Origin: Actinopolymorpha sp. NPDC004070
GTDB lineage: Bacteria; Actinomycetota; Actinomycetes; Propionibacteriales; Actinopolymorphaceae
NCBI RefSeq assembly: GCF_040610475.1
Contig: NZ_JBEXMJ010000008.1
Location: 1-64,000 of the forward strand
Reading direction: 5' to 3'
Length of the DNA: 64,000 nucleotides
Each line of letters opens with the position of its first letter. Position 1 is the stretch's first letter. Positions 56,555 to 64,000 of this stretch are shown here, in pieces. Under the pieces are notes generated by a model that saw nothing but the letters and a program-made list of their open reading frames with translations, was not told the DNA's origin and ran no database searches. Made by a program: the position numbers and the translations under genes.

Positions 56555-56860
56555 GTGCCTGGGCGCCTTGTGCTCGACACCGCCGCGATCGTCGCAGTCT
56601 GCAAGCGGTTCGGCGTCAAGCGTCTCGTCATCTTCGGCTCCGCCGTCACCGACCGCTTCGACGAGGTGACCAGCGACGTCGACTTCCTTGTCGAGTTCCG
56701 CGACGATGTGGCGAGTCGCTTCGATGCCTACTTCGGTCTGAAGGAAGCACTCGAAGATCTGCTCCACCGACCGGTCGATCTTGTCTCTCCCGTTGCACTC
56801 CGGAATCCCTACTTCGCGGCGTCAGTCGAGGAGAACGGGCAGGAGATATATGCAGCCTGA
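56555..56860 (+). CDS. mntA: MntA-like nucleotidyltransferase antitoxin
   Basis: A 101-residue minimal nucleotidyltransferase. It has the Gly-Ser of the active site in VIFGSAVTDRF (residues 28-29) and the metal pair D41-x-D43 in TSDVDFLVEF. The Ser-Asp distance is 11 residues, one more than the GSX10DXD described for MntA. It ends with DLVSPVALRNPY. In the type VII system MntA adds AMP units to a Tyr of HepT and so silences it. The GTG at 56555 has GGAAGGAGG; the frame opens earlier without a ribosome site. It overlaps hepT by 11 bases. Confidence 0.82.
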   Translation: MPGRLVLDTAAIVAVCKRFGVKRLVIFGSAVTDRFDEVTSDVDFLVEFRDDVASRFDAYFGLKEALEDLLHRPVDLVSPVALRNPYFAASVEENGQEIYAA

Positions 56861-57200
56861 AAGCCCTGGCCTGCTCTGGGACGCCCGCAGTGCAGCGTTG
56901 CTGATCGCTCAGTTCGTGGCGGGGCGGACATGGCAGAATTACCAAGACGACGCGATGCTGCGCTCCGCTGTTGAGCGGCAGTTCGAGATCATCGGCGAGG
57001 CGCTCAACAAGCTCGGTCGCCTCGACCGAGCTACCGCTGTCCAGATCCCTGACCTCCCACAAATCGTCGCGTTCCGAAACGTGCTCATCCACGGCTATGC
57101 CGTCATCGACGACGAGCTCGTCTGGGAGGCCGCGACGACACGTGCCGTAGACCTGGCTGCGGAGATCGGGCGACTCCTCGGCGAAGACGAGCGGACATAG
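56850..57200 (+). CDS. hepT: HepT-like HEPN toxin
   Basis: A 116-residue all-helical HEPN protein with the active-site motif RX4HXY as R76-NVLI-H81-G-Y83. R and H are the RNase residues, and the Tyr is the AMPylation site used by MntA. The rest (LLIAQFVAGRTWQNYQ, QFEIIGEALNKL) is typical of the HepT family. HepT cuts RNA when not AMPylated. The ATG at 56850 has GGAGA and overlaps mntA, the normal antitoxin-first layout. Confidence 0.87.
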   Translation: MQPESPGLLWDARSAALLIAQFVAGRTWQNYQDDAMLRSAVERQFEIIGEALNKLGRLDRATAVQIPDLPQIVAFRNVLIHGYAVIDDELVWEAATTRAVDLAAEIGRLLGEDERT

Positions 57201-57250
57201 CCCACAGCGCAGGGGTCACCAAGGCGACTCTGTCCGCGTAGGCGATCACC

Positions 57251-57700
57251 TCAGTCGTACGCCGACTGCCTACGCTCGTACTCGTCGTACCAGTCCAGAT
57301 GGTCGTCCCACGGCACGCCGGCCAGGGGAACCCGGACCGTCGCGCCGGCTGCCGCCAGGTGGGGTGCCACCTGGTCCACGTAGTGACGGCTGGCATGAAT
57401 CTCCACCACCCGCCCTGCCAGGTCGCCTGCCAGCAGGCTCAACCGCGTGGTGACCCACAGCCCCCAGGCCTCCTGATACCACGCCGGGGTGTCCGGCAGG
57501 GCCCGGTCGTACGGCGCCAGCCACTCCTCCGGTTGTATGAGGCCGTGTTCCCCGGAGAGGATGAACCACGGCTTGGCCTGCCGGTCCACGTAGCGGCGCA
57601 GCCGTGCGAAGTAAGGCCCGACGTACAGGTCCTTTGCAGCGCGCGGGCCGTCGGCCTTCTCGTAGACGCAGGTGACCAGGAGCAGGTCGGGGGACACCAT
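57251..57700 (-). CDS. DUF6884-type protein
   Basis: A 149-residue soluble protein. Recognisable stretches are LLLVTCVYEKADGPRAAKDLY, WFILSGEHGLIQPEEWLAPYD and AGRVVEIHASRHYVDQVAPHL, ending LAGVPWDDHLDWYD. They match small actinobacterial proteins labelled DUF6884, related to YaaA/nucleotide-like folds. Function unknown. The ATG at 57700 has GGGAGGTG. It faces hepT tail to tail. Confidence 0.7.
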   Translation of the reverse strand: MVSPDLLLVTCVYEKADGPRAAKDLYVGPYFARLRRYVDRQAKPWFILSGEHGLIQPEEWLAPYDRALPDTPAWYQEAWGLWVTTRLSLLAGDLAGRVVEIHASRHYVDQVAPHLAAAGATVRVPLAGVPWDDHLDWYDEYERRQSAYD

Positions 57701-57848
57701 GGCTTACACACCTCCCTGAAGGGCGCGCCGGCAGCTGGACCGCCCAGTCCTACCAACGGCGCGGGCGGTCCAGCAACCCCTTATCTACAAGGCGCCTGGT
57801 GACTGCACCGCCCGACCACCAGATCACTCGTCGCCACGACGTAGCGAA

Positions 57849-59249
57849 TCATGGCCGGCCGACGCCGATGTAGGTGAAACCAGTGGCCCGCATCTTCTTC
57901 GGGTCGAGCAGGTTCCTGCCGTCGAAGATCAGCGGATTGCGCATCGCATGACGGGCCGCTGTCCAGTCGACCTGCCTGAGCTGGGGCCACTCGGTGATCA
58001 CCATCGCCGCATCGGCTCCCGTCATCGCCTGGACCGGGCTCGCATGACGGGTGGCCGATGTCCACGGCTCCGCCTCCCCGGGGCGGGCAAGCGGGTCCCA
58101 GCAGTGGATGTCAGCACCCTCGGCAAGCAGCCGCGAAGCGACGACGGTCGAGGGCGCCTCCCGCATGTCGTCGGTGCCGGCCTTGAAGGTCATGCCCAAC
58201 AGCGCGATCCGGCGGCGCTTGAGAGTGCCCAGCTCGTTCTTCAGCCGCTGGATGGCGCGCCGCGGCTGCAGTTCGTTGACTTCGATGACGGCACTGAGCA
58301 GCTGGAACGGATGGCCTGTGTTGCTGGCCATCACCCGCAGCGCGCGGGAGTCCTTCGGGAAACACGAGCCGCCGTATCCCAGCCCTGCTCTCAGGAAGTG
58401 CGGACCGAGGCGGCTGTCCATCCCGATGGCTTTGGCCACAGCCTCCACATCGGCGCCGGTCGCCTCACACACTGTCGCGATCTCGTTGATGAAGCTGATC
58501 TTCGTTGCGAGAAGGGCGTTCGATGCCAGCTTGACCATCTCGGCGTCCGCGATCCTCATGACTTCCACGGGCCCGTCCACGCCACCGTGCAGAGCCGTCA
58601 CGAGTCCCGCCGACTCCTCGTCCGCCGCGCCGATCACCACCCGGTCCGGGCGCAGGAAGGTGCGCACCGCCCTGCCCTCGGAAGTGAACTCCGGGTTCGC
58701 CGCGTAACCGACGTGGGCGAGCCCGGCATCGTCCAACGCGGCCCGCACACGCTCACCCGTACCGACCGGCACCGTGCTCTTCATGACCAGTGCCGCCAGT
58801 CGGTCCGTACTCACTCCCTTCAGCGAGTCGATGACCGCCCAGACCCGGGACAGGTCCGCATCGCCGGATGCGGTGGGAGGCGTGTCGACGCACACGTACA
58901 CGACCTCCGCGTCCCGCACCGCGTCGGCCGCGTCGACCGTGAACGACAACCGATCCTTGTTCGCGGCCAGGAGGTCGCCCAGGCCAGGCTCGAAAATCGG
59001 AACTTCGCCGGCCTGCAACATCCGGATCTTCTCCGGCTGTACGTCCCGCAGGATCACCTGGTGACCCAGCTCGGCGAAGCAGGCGCCGGTCACCAGGCCG
59101 ATGTAGCCGGCTCCGAACACCGCGACGCGACGTGGTTGGAAATCCCTGCCTGGCGATCCGGCGATCTTTCTGCGGGCCCGGGTGTAGGAGTCGCCGGTCG
59201 CGGCGACGCGGGCGCGGATCGCCTTCTTGCGGGCCTTGTCCGCTGTCAT
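57849..59249 (-). CDS. UDP-glucose 6-dehydrogenase with N-terminal basic motif
   Basis: A 466-residue enzyme that oxidises UDP-glucose to UDP-glucuronate with NAD. The N-terminal Rossmann motif VAVFGAGYIGLVTGACFAELGH starts near residue 41, and VCVDTPP and KSTVPVGTGE follow. The central helix has NALLATKISFINEIA, and the catalytic Cys is in GYGGSCFPKD. The last domain has LGMTFKAGTDDMREAPS. The first 40 residues are extra: RARVAATGDSYTRARRK, a TG-x-SYT-x-AR motif also seen at ends of unrelated actinobacterial proteins. The ATG at 59249 has AGGATGA. Confidence 0.92.
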   Translation of the reverse strand: MTADKARKKAIRARVAATGDSYTRARRKIAGSPGRDFQPRRVAVFGAGYIGLVTGACFAELGHQVILRDVQPEKIRMLQAGEVPIFEPGLGDLLAANKDRLSFTVDAADAVRDAEVVYVCVDTPPTASGDADLSRVWAVIDSLKGVSTDRLAALVMKSTVPVGTGERVRAALDDAGLAHVGYAANPEFTSEGRAVRTFLRPDRVVIGAADEESAGLVTALHGGVDGPVEVMRIADAEMVKLASNALLATKISFINEIATVCEATGADVEAVAKAIGMDSRLGPHFLRAGLGYGGSCFPKDSRALRVMASNTGHPFQLLSAVIEVNELQPRRAIQRLKNELGTLKRRRIALLGMTFKAGTDDMREAPSTVVASRLLAEGADIHCWDPLARPGEAEPWTSATRHASPVQAMTGADAAMVITEWPQLRQVDWTAARHAMRNPLIFDGRNLLDPKKMRATGFTYIGVGRP

Positions 59250-59471
59250 GACGTCATCCTGTCAGCCGATGACCCACGCCCACCGGCTCAGATGACGGAG
59301 ATGAGTTCTGTTCGGCGCGCGACACGCGAGTCGGCGACCCTTGTCCTCGTCACCGGCAACCCAGCGTGGGTGGGTCGCGGCTCGGAGTCCGGCCGGCGTG
59401 ATCGGCCGGACACCACGATAGGCCAGGCGACGCCGATCAGGGAACAGAAGCGCCGACACCGGGCCACTGGT

Positions 59472-60131
59472 TCAGCGGCCGAACGCCCAGGCGACCATCA
59501 GCGGGAACTCGGTTCGCCAGAACGGGTCGCCGTGGTTCCCGGGCCGTTCGGTCATCACGACGTCAGCCCCGGCATCGCGCAGTGCGTCGGCCCACCGGGT
59601 CGCGTTCTCCAGAAAGAACGGCTCCTGCGTGCCGGCGACAAGGTAGGTACGCGGGAGTGACGTCGGCATCTCGGCGGGTGGACGGTAGCCGCCGCCCGGT
59701 GAGGCCGAGAAGACGGCACCGTAGATGTCCGGGTGGCGGATCCCCATGGCGAGCGAGAGTTCCCCGCTCGCCGACACTCCGCACACCGCGGTGCGCTCGG
59801 ATGGCAGCGTGACCCCGAAGCGCGTCCGTACCCAACTGCCGACGTCCTCGACGAAGAACTTCTCGTGCGCCGCGAACCGGTCCTCGTCGAACGACGGGGA
59901 GTACTCCCGGATGCGCACCATCTCGTCCTCGTCGTCGGTCCGGTGGGCACCGACGATCATCGTCGGGGGAAGGTCGGCCGACTCAAGATCCACGCCCCAA
60001 TGGGGGATCAGCTGACCGTCACCGGCGTACACGACGGCTTCGGGAGCATCCGGCGGCACGTACACCGTGACCTGGCGCCCTCCGTCGTACTCGAACGTCT
60101 CGGTGACGAACTCACCTTCCGGCGCAGGCAT
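59472..60131 (-). CDS. Alpha/beta-hydrolase esterase (esterase D / enterochelin esterase-like)
   Basis: A 219-residue alpha/beta hydrolase. The nucleophile elbow is GVSASG in AVCGVSASGELSLAM, and the catalytic His is in RPGNHGDPFWRTEFP. The N-terminal half has ETFEYDGGRQVTVYVP, as in EsteraseD/IroE-type enzymes. No signal peptide is seen. Substrate unknown. The ATG at 60131 has GGAAGGGAG. Confidence 0.85.
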   Translation of the reverse strand: MPAPEGEFVTETFEYDGGRQVTVYVPPDAPEAVVYAGDGQLIPHWGVDLESADLPPTMIVGAHRTDDEDEMVRIREYSPSFDEDRFAAHEKFFVEDVGSWVRTRFGVTLPSERTAVCGVSASGELSLAMGIRHPDIYGAVFSASPGGGYRPPAEMPTSLPRTYLVAGTQEPFFLENATRWADALRDAGADVVMTERPGNHGDPFWRTEFPLMVAWAFGR

Positions 60132-60569
60132 CGTCGCACTCCCTTCCTCGGGCGGTGGCCCACAGTATTACGTTGCCGACCGACAGAGGGCCGGCCATGC
60201 TCGCTGAGGATGTCCGACTTCCAAAAGAGGCCGGCTCTGACCGCTGCGACGAAGCGGTTCGGTATCCCGGCCACGCTCACCAACCGTGCGGTCGCGACGC
60301 TCGTCGAGCACGCTCCGTGCCGCCCGTGGACCTACTTCGATCAGGTCGCGCCGCGTGGCCGGACGATGACGCGATCCTTGTACCCACTCCCGGCGGTGAC
60401 GTATACGTGGATTGTTCCGCCGCCCCGCATGACATGCCACTCAGCTGGTGGCACGTGTTGGCCAACCCTTGCTGGCCGGGGCTAGCACCTGTGTCGCGTT
60501 ACAGGACTGTCTTCCGGAACAGCTCACGCATCCGGTCGACCAGCGGTCCGAGCATGCGTAGGAGCGTCA
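60132..60569. other. Intergenic region between esterase and binding protein
   Basis: About 440 bases, less GC-rich than most of the window. Open frames run through it, and short coding-like stretches occur (DDAILVPTPGGDVYVD on the plus strand), but no family was recognised and no start has a ribosome site. It may hold a decayed gene and the promoter of the following lipoprotein (TAGGAG site at 60556-60561). Confidence 0.35.
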
Positions 60570-62594
60570 ATGACAGACGAACCACGACCGGGAGCATCTC
60601 GGCGAGAGTTGCTCGGATGGAGCGCCCTCGGCCTTGCTGGGTCAACTTTGGTCGGCTGCGATGCCCTTTCACTGAACCCCGACAGCGACAAACGGGGCCG
60701 CGGCCGTCGCGGCGAGGCTCCGGAGGGGCGACGTGGCGCGATCCAGAAAGAGGCACCGGATCTGGCCGCGCAGGTCAAGAGCGGCGACCTCCCACCTTTG
60801 GGTCAGCGCCTGCCGGACAAGCCGCTCGTTGTCGAGCCCCTTGACGGTGTCGGAGTCCACGGCGGTGTCTGGCGTACGGCAAGCTCGAACGCCGACGGCG
60901 CCTGGATGTACCAGTACATCGGGGATGCCGGCCTCACTCGATGGAACCGTGACTGGACCGGAGTTGTCCCCAACGTCGCGGAGTCCTTCGAGATCGGGGG
61001 CAACGGACGCGAGTACACGTTCCATCTGCGGCGAGGCTTGAAGCGATCTGACGGACAGCCGTACTCGGCTGACGACATCGTGTTCGTGTACGACGACGTG
61101 GTGCGTGAGCGCAAACTGTTCCCGGTTGTTCCGGACTGGCTCAAGGCCGGCGGTAAGCCAGTCCGGGTAGAAAAGGTCGACGACTACACGGTGCGGTTCA
61201 TCTTTGCCGAGCCGTTCGGTCTCTTCCTGCAACGTCTCGACACACCTGCCGCGAACATCTTCACCACAATACCGCTCAACTACTTCAAACAGTTCCACCC
61301 GAAGTACAACGCCGATGTTCAGCGCCTGGCAGAGAAGGAAGGCTACGCGGACTGGTCTACTCTGTTCACAGGAAAGGGCGGCCTGGGGGCGGCCACTGCC
61401 ACCGCGTGGTGGCAGAACGTCGATATACCCACACTATTTCCATGGCGGGTGACCAGGCCTATCACCGGAGGAGCTCGGATGGTCGCCGAGCGAAACCCGT
61501 ACTACTGGAAGACAGACCCCGATGGTCGGCAACTTCCCTACCTGGACCAGTTGGTCGTCGACATCATCACCGAGCCGGCCGTGGCGGTCCTGCGTGCGAC
61601 CGAAGGGAGTTACAGCCTCCTGCAGGACGAGTTCATGACCCTACGCGACAAGCCGGTCGTCGCCCGGTCGGTCGAGACCGGCGGTTACCACCTCATCGAC
61701 ATGGTGCTGTCGAACATGAACAACGCACTCCTGTGCTTCAATCTGACGCACAAGGACCCTGCCTTGCGCGAGGTGTTCCAGAACAAGGACTTCCGTATAG
61801 CGATGTCACTTGCCATCAATCGCGAAGCAATCATCAAGACCGTGTTCCAGCGGCAAGGTGAGCCTTGGCAGACCTCGCCGCTGCGGGAGTCGAGTTTCCT
61901 GGACAAGCAGCTCGCGAAGCAGTACACGCAGTTCGACCCGCCGGCCGCCAACGAGCACCTCGACCGTGCCGGCTACAGCAGTCGTGACGCGAAGGGATTC
62001 AGGCTCAGGTCGGACGGTCGCCGCATGGTGTTCAACCTCTCTGTGCGAGCGGACAGCATCGCGACCTGGCCGGACGTGGCGGAGATGATCCGGGCCGACT
62101 GGAAGAGGGTCGGAATCGATGCCCGGGTGCTGACCGAACCCGGAACCCGGGTTTTCGACAAGGTGGAGCTCAACGAGCATGATGCCACGATCGACGACGG
62201 CTACCCGGGCTCCGACGACGCCTTGCTGGACCCGATCTGGTATTTCCCATCCAATTCCGGATGCCAGTATGCCGTGCCGTGGGGGACCTGGTACGAGACG
62301 GGCGGAGCTGAGGGGTCCGAGCCACCGGCCCCGATAAAACGGCAGATGAAGATCTACGACCAGTTGAAGTCCTCCGCCGAACGGTCACGTCAACGGGAGT
62401 TGTTCAAGGAGATACTCCAGATCGCGAAGGAGGAGTTCCTTGTCATTGGTATTGCACTCCCCGGCACCGGATACAGCATCGTGCAGAACGAGCTGCACAA
62501 CGTACCGAAGAAGATGCAAGGAAGCGGTGGGCAGGTGCCGACACCGGGCTTCACCCAACCGGAGCAGTATTACTGGTCCGAGGAACAGCGGTAG
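60570..62594 (+). CDS. ABC transporter substrate-binding lipoprotein (family 5), Tat-exported
   Basis: A 674-residue solute-binding protein. The signal has the Tat motif SRRELLGWSALGLAGSTLVGC, whose last residue, C30, is the lipidation site (lipobox LVGC). The mature part has a charged linker, then the SBP family-5 fold: VPNVAESFEIGGNGREYTF, HLRRGLKRSDGQPYSADDIV, NKDFRIAMSLAINREAI and a long C-terminal lobe. These bind oligopeptides or oligosaccharides. No permease or ATPase genes are next to it; an enolase-type enzyme follows at 50 bases. The ATG at 60570 has TAGGAG. Codon use is less GC-rich than that of its neighbours. Confidence 0.9.
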   Translation: MTDEPRPGASRRELLGWSALGLAGSTLVGCDALSLNPDSDKRGRGRRGEAPEGRRGAIQKEAPDLAAQVKSGDLPPLGQRLPDKPLVVEPLDGVGVHGGVWRTASSNADGAWMYQYIGDAGLTRWNRDWTGVVPNVAESFEIGGNGREYTFHLRRGLKRSDGQPYSADDIVFVYDDVVRERKLFPVVPDWLKAGGKPVRVEKVDDYTVRFIFAEPFGLFLQRLDTPAANIFTTIPLNYFKQFHPKYNADVQRLAEKEGYADWSTLFTGKGGLGAATATAWWQNVDIPTLFPWRVTRPITGGARMVAERNPYYWKTDPDGRQLPYLDQLVVDIITEPAVAVLRATEGSYSLLQDEFMTLRDKPVVARSVETGGYHLIDMVLSNMNNALLCFNLTHKDPALREVFQNKDFRIAMSLAINREAIIKTVFQRQGEPWQTSPLRESSFLDKQLAKQYTQFDPPAANEHLDRAGYSSRDAKGFRLRSDGRRMVFNLSVRADSIATWPDVAEMIRADWKRVGIDARVLTEPGTRVFDKVELNEHDATIDDGYPGSDDALLDPIWYFPSNSGCQYAVPWGTWYETGGAEGSEPPAPIKRQMKIYDQLKSSAERSRQRELFKEILQIAKEEFLVIGIALPGTGYSIVQNELHNVPKKMQGSGGQVPTPGFTQPEQYYWSEEQR

Positions 62595-62644
62595 GCACGA
62601 ACAACCAGGGCAGATCATCCAGATGCGCTGAGGCTGGGGAGCAG

Positions 62645-63808
62645 ATGAAGATCACCGAAATCACGCCGTACGTCCTCGGTACAAAGGGCGGCCGACCGCA
62701 GTTGCTGGTGAAAGTGGTTACTGACGAGGGTATCCACGGCTGGGGCGAGTCCGGGCTGACGAGCCGCGAGCGCGCGGTGTCCGGCGCGATCGAGCACTAC
62801 GCGGGTTTCCTCGTCGGCCGTGACCCCATGCAGGTGGGCGCGTTGTGGCAGGAGATGTACCGGAGCCAGTACTTCGAGGGCGGTCGGGTGCTTGCCTGTG
62901 CGATGTCGGCGATCGACATCGCCCTCTACGACATCAAGGGCAAGGCGCTCGGTGTACCCGTCTACGAGCTTCTCGGCGGTCGCCAGCGGGACCGGGTCGA
63001 GACGTTCGCGTCGGTTGGCGCCCGGGACCTCCCCGAACTCGTCGAACGCGCTCAGGCGCTGATCGAACAGGGATGGCGATGCCTGCGGCTGCCGATGAGC
63101 GGAGGCGATGGCAGCGATCGTGGCGTGTATGACCCGCGCTCGTGCATACCACGCACGGCCGCCCGACTTACGGCGGCGCGGGAGGCGGTCGGCTCCAAGC
63201 CGGTGCTGGGAATCGACTACCACCACCGGCTGAGCGTCGCCGAGGCGGCATCGTTTTGTCAGCGGATGCCCGAGGGAACCCTGGACTTCCTCGAGGAGCC
63301 CATCCGGGACGAGTCGCCGGAGGCGTACGAGAGCTTGCGGACCCTCACGAACGTCCCGTTCGCCATCGGCGAGGAGTTCGCATCGAAGTGGCAGTTCCTG
63401 CCCTACGTCGAGCGCGGCATCGCGCAGTACGCGCGGCTCGACATCTGCAACGTCGGTGGGTTCACCGAGGCGGTGAAGGTCGCCGGATGGTGCGAGGCGC
63501 ACTATGTGGACCTCATGCCCCACAACCCACTGGGGCCGGTCTGCACAGCTGCCATCGTGCAGTTGTGTGCAGCGATACCCAACCACTCGTGGCTGGAGTG
63601 CAGGGAGACCTCCGGCGAACGAAACTCCTCGCAGGAATCACCCGTCGTCATCGATCGACTGCGCCTCGACGGTGCCGCATACCCCGTACCGGACCGTCCG
63701 GGGCTCGGGATCGACGTCGATGAGGAGCAGCTCAAGCTGGCCGTCACGGACCCGGCCTACGAGGTGCCCCACCTTCGAAGGCCCGACGGCTCCCACACCA
63801 ACTGGTGA
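62645..63808 (+). CDS. Enolase-superfamily enzyme, mandelate racemase/galactonate dehydratase-like
   Basis: A 387-residue sugar-acid dehydratase-like protein. The N-terminal cap has ITPYVLGTKGGRPQLLVKV and the lid GWGESGLTSRERAVSGAIE. The barrel has LDFLEEPIRDE, metal ligands in GIDYHH, EEP and IGEEF, and the late His in LMPHNPLGPVCTAA. These are the residues of acid-sugar dehydratases (D-galactonate or mannonate type). With the preceding binding protein it may form an uptake and breakdown unit for a sugar acid or oligosaccharide. The start is the ATG at 62645. Confidence 0.88.
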   Translation: MKITEITPYVLGTKGGRPQLLVKVVTDEGIHGWGESGLTSRERAVSGAIEHYAGFLVGRDPMQVGALWQEMYRSQYFEGGRVLACAMSAIDIALYDIKGKALGVPVYELLGGRQRDRVETFASVGARDLPELVERAQALIEQGWRCLRLPMSGGDGSDRGVYDPRSCIPRTAARLTAAREAVGSKPVLGIDYHHRLSVAEAASFCQRMPEGTLDFLEEPIRDESPEAYESLRTLTNVPFAIGEEFASKWQFLPYVERGIAQYARLDICNVGGFTEAVKVAGWCEAHYVDLMPHNPLGPVCTAAIVQLCAAIPNHSWLECRETSGERNSSQESPVVIDRLRLDGAAYPVPDRPGLGIDVDEEQLKLAVTDPAYEVPHLRRPDGSHTNW

Positions 63809-63859
63809 GGCGGCTGTAGCGCTCCGGACTGACGACCGCGGCAACTTCCCGGGATGAGC

Positions 63860-64000
63860 TCAGGCGCGGACGGCGGTCCCAGCCCCGGTCGCGGCGACGG
63901 CAGCGTCGGTGTCGGCAACGGCAAGATGGGCGTTGATCTGGGCGCCGGCGAGTGCGCCGGCCGCGGCCGAGGCGCCCACCTGGGCGGTCAGCTCGGTGGC
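63860..64000 (-). CDS. C-terminal end of an unidentified gene (partial)
   Basis: 46 codons in a frame with the window edge, with strongly GC-rich third positions, end at 63860-63862 (TGA on the minus strand). The reading is ATELTAQVGASAAAGALAGA, then QINAHLAVADTDAAVAA. The AAAGALAGAQINAHL pattern resembles the C-terminal helix of FAD-dependent oxidoreductases, but this is too short to name. The gene continues outside the window. Confidence 0.6.
   Translation of the reverse strand, partial: ATELTAQVGASAAAGALAGAQINAHLAVADTDAAVAATGAGTAVRA

Noticed and set aside
60155..60569. Possible gene between esterase and binding protein
   Set aside because: Open frames exist in two phases but no start site, motif or continuous coding signal supports one; left as possible relic.

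Overview
The window is high-GC DNA with GTG, ATG and occasional TTG starts and many 1-4 base stop/start overlaps (GTGA, ATGA). It is chromosomal sequence from an actinobacterium. The gene order tlyA-nadK-recN-steA-steB-...-pyrG-NUDIX-xerD-parA-scpA-scpB-rluB-...-cmk-der follows the well-known block Rv1691-Rv1713 of Mycobacterium tuberculosis. That order, with the interrupting genes, suits a Propionibacteriales-type organism (Kribbella/Nocardioides/Actinopolymorpha relatives), but the genus is inference.

Layout. (1) 1-2.5 kb: the 3' end of a 5S rRNA with its terminator, an Arg/Gly/Ser-rich disordered protein with a TPR tail, and a small SSB-like protein. (2) 2.5-32.2 kb: the conserved core. 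It has a DUF1015 protein facing backwards, then TPR-HAD-small ORF-tlyA-nadK, recN, and a tightly coupled envelope/division run of steA, steB, a MraY/WecA-like phosphoglycosyltransferase, murJ and a GT4 glycosyltransferase. pyrG and a NUDIX hydrolase follow. An insertion at about 19.1-25.9 kb carries a serine hydrolase, a decayed SDR/TetR pair, a DUF2087 protein, an SDR, a GNAT relic, an HTH-MurA fusion and a frameshifted class-V aminotransferase. ald, xerD, parA, scpA, scpB and a pseudouridine synthase close the core. (3) 32.2-47.8 kb: accessory metabolism and signalling. This includes a PEP-synthase/rifampin-phosphotransferase-like enzyme, kinases of the APH fold, a dicarboxylate symporter, a membrane Ser/Thr kinase, a creatininase-family hydrolase, and phosphoketolase plus acetate kinase, an acetyl-phosphate shunt. 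(4) 47.9-52.6 kb: the core resumes with aroH, tyrA, cmk, a PlsC-type acyltransferase and der. (5) 52.7-64 kb: tRNA-Pro(GGG), then small accessory genes, among them a 31-residue membrane protein and an MntA/HepT toxin-antitoxin pair. UDP-glucose dehydrogenase, an esterase, a Tat lipoprotein binding protein, an enolase-superfamily enzyme and the tail of an unidentified gene follow.

The genes connect as follows. RecN, XerD, ParA, ScpA/ScpB and SteA/SteB serve chromosome maintenance, segregation and septation. The phosphoglycosyltransferase/MurJ/GT run looks like a small lipid-linked glycan assembly-and-flip module coupled to SteAB. TlyA, RluB and Der serve ribosome maturation. AroH and TyrA lead to tyrosine, and PyrG and Cmk to CTP. 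The most unusual items are the HTH-MurA fusion with a palindrome in its own upstream region, the SteAB-linked glycan module with a 26-bp tandem repeat ahead of it, the RecN with a histone-like tail, and the RG/RS-rich TPR protein beside the rRNA operon. No CRISPR array, prophage or insertion sequence was seen.
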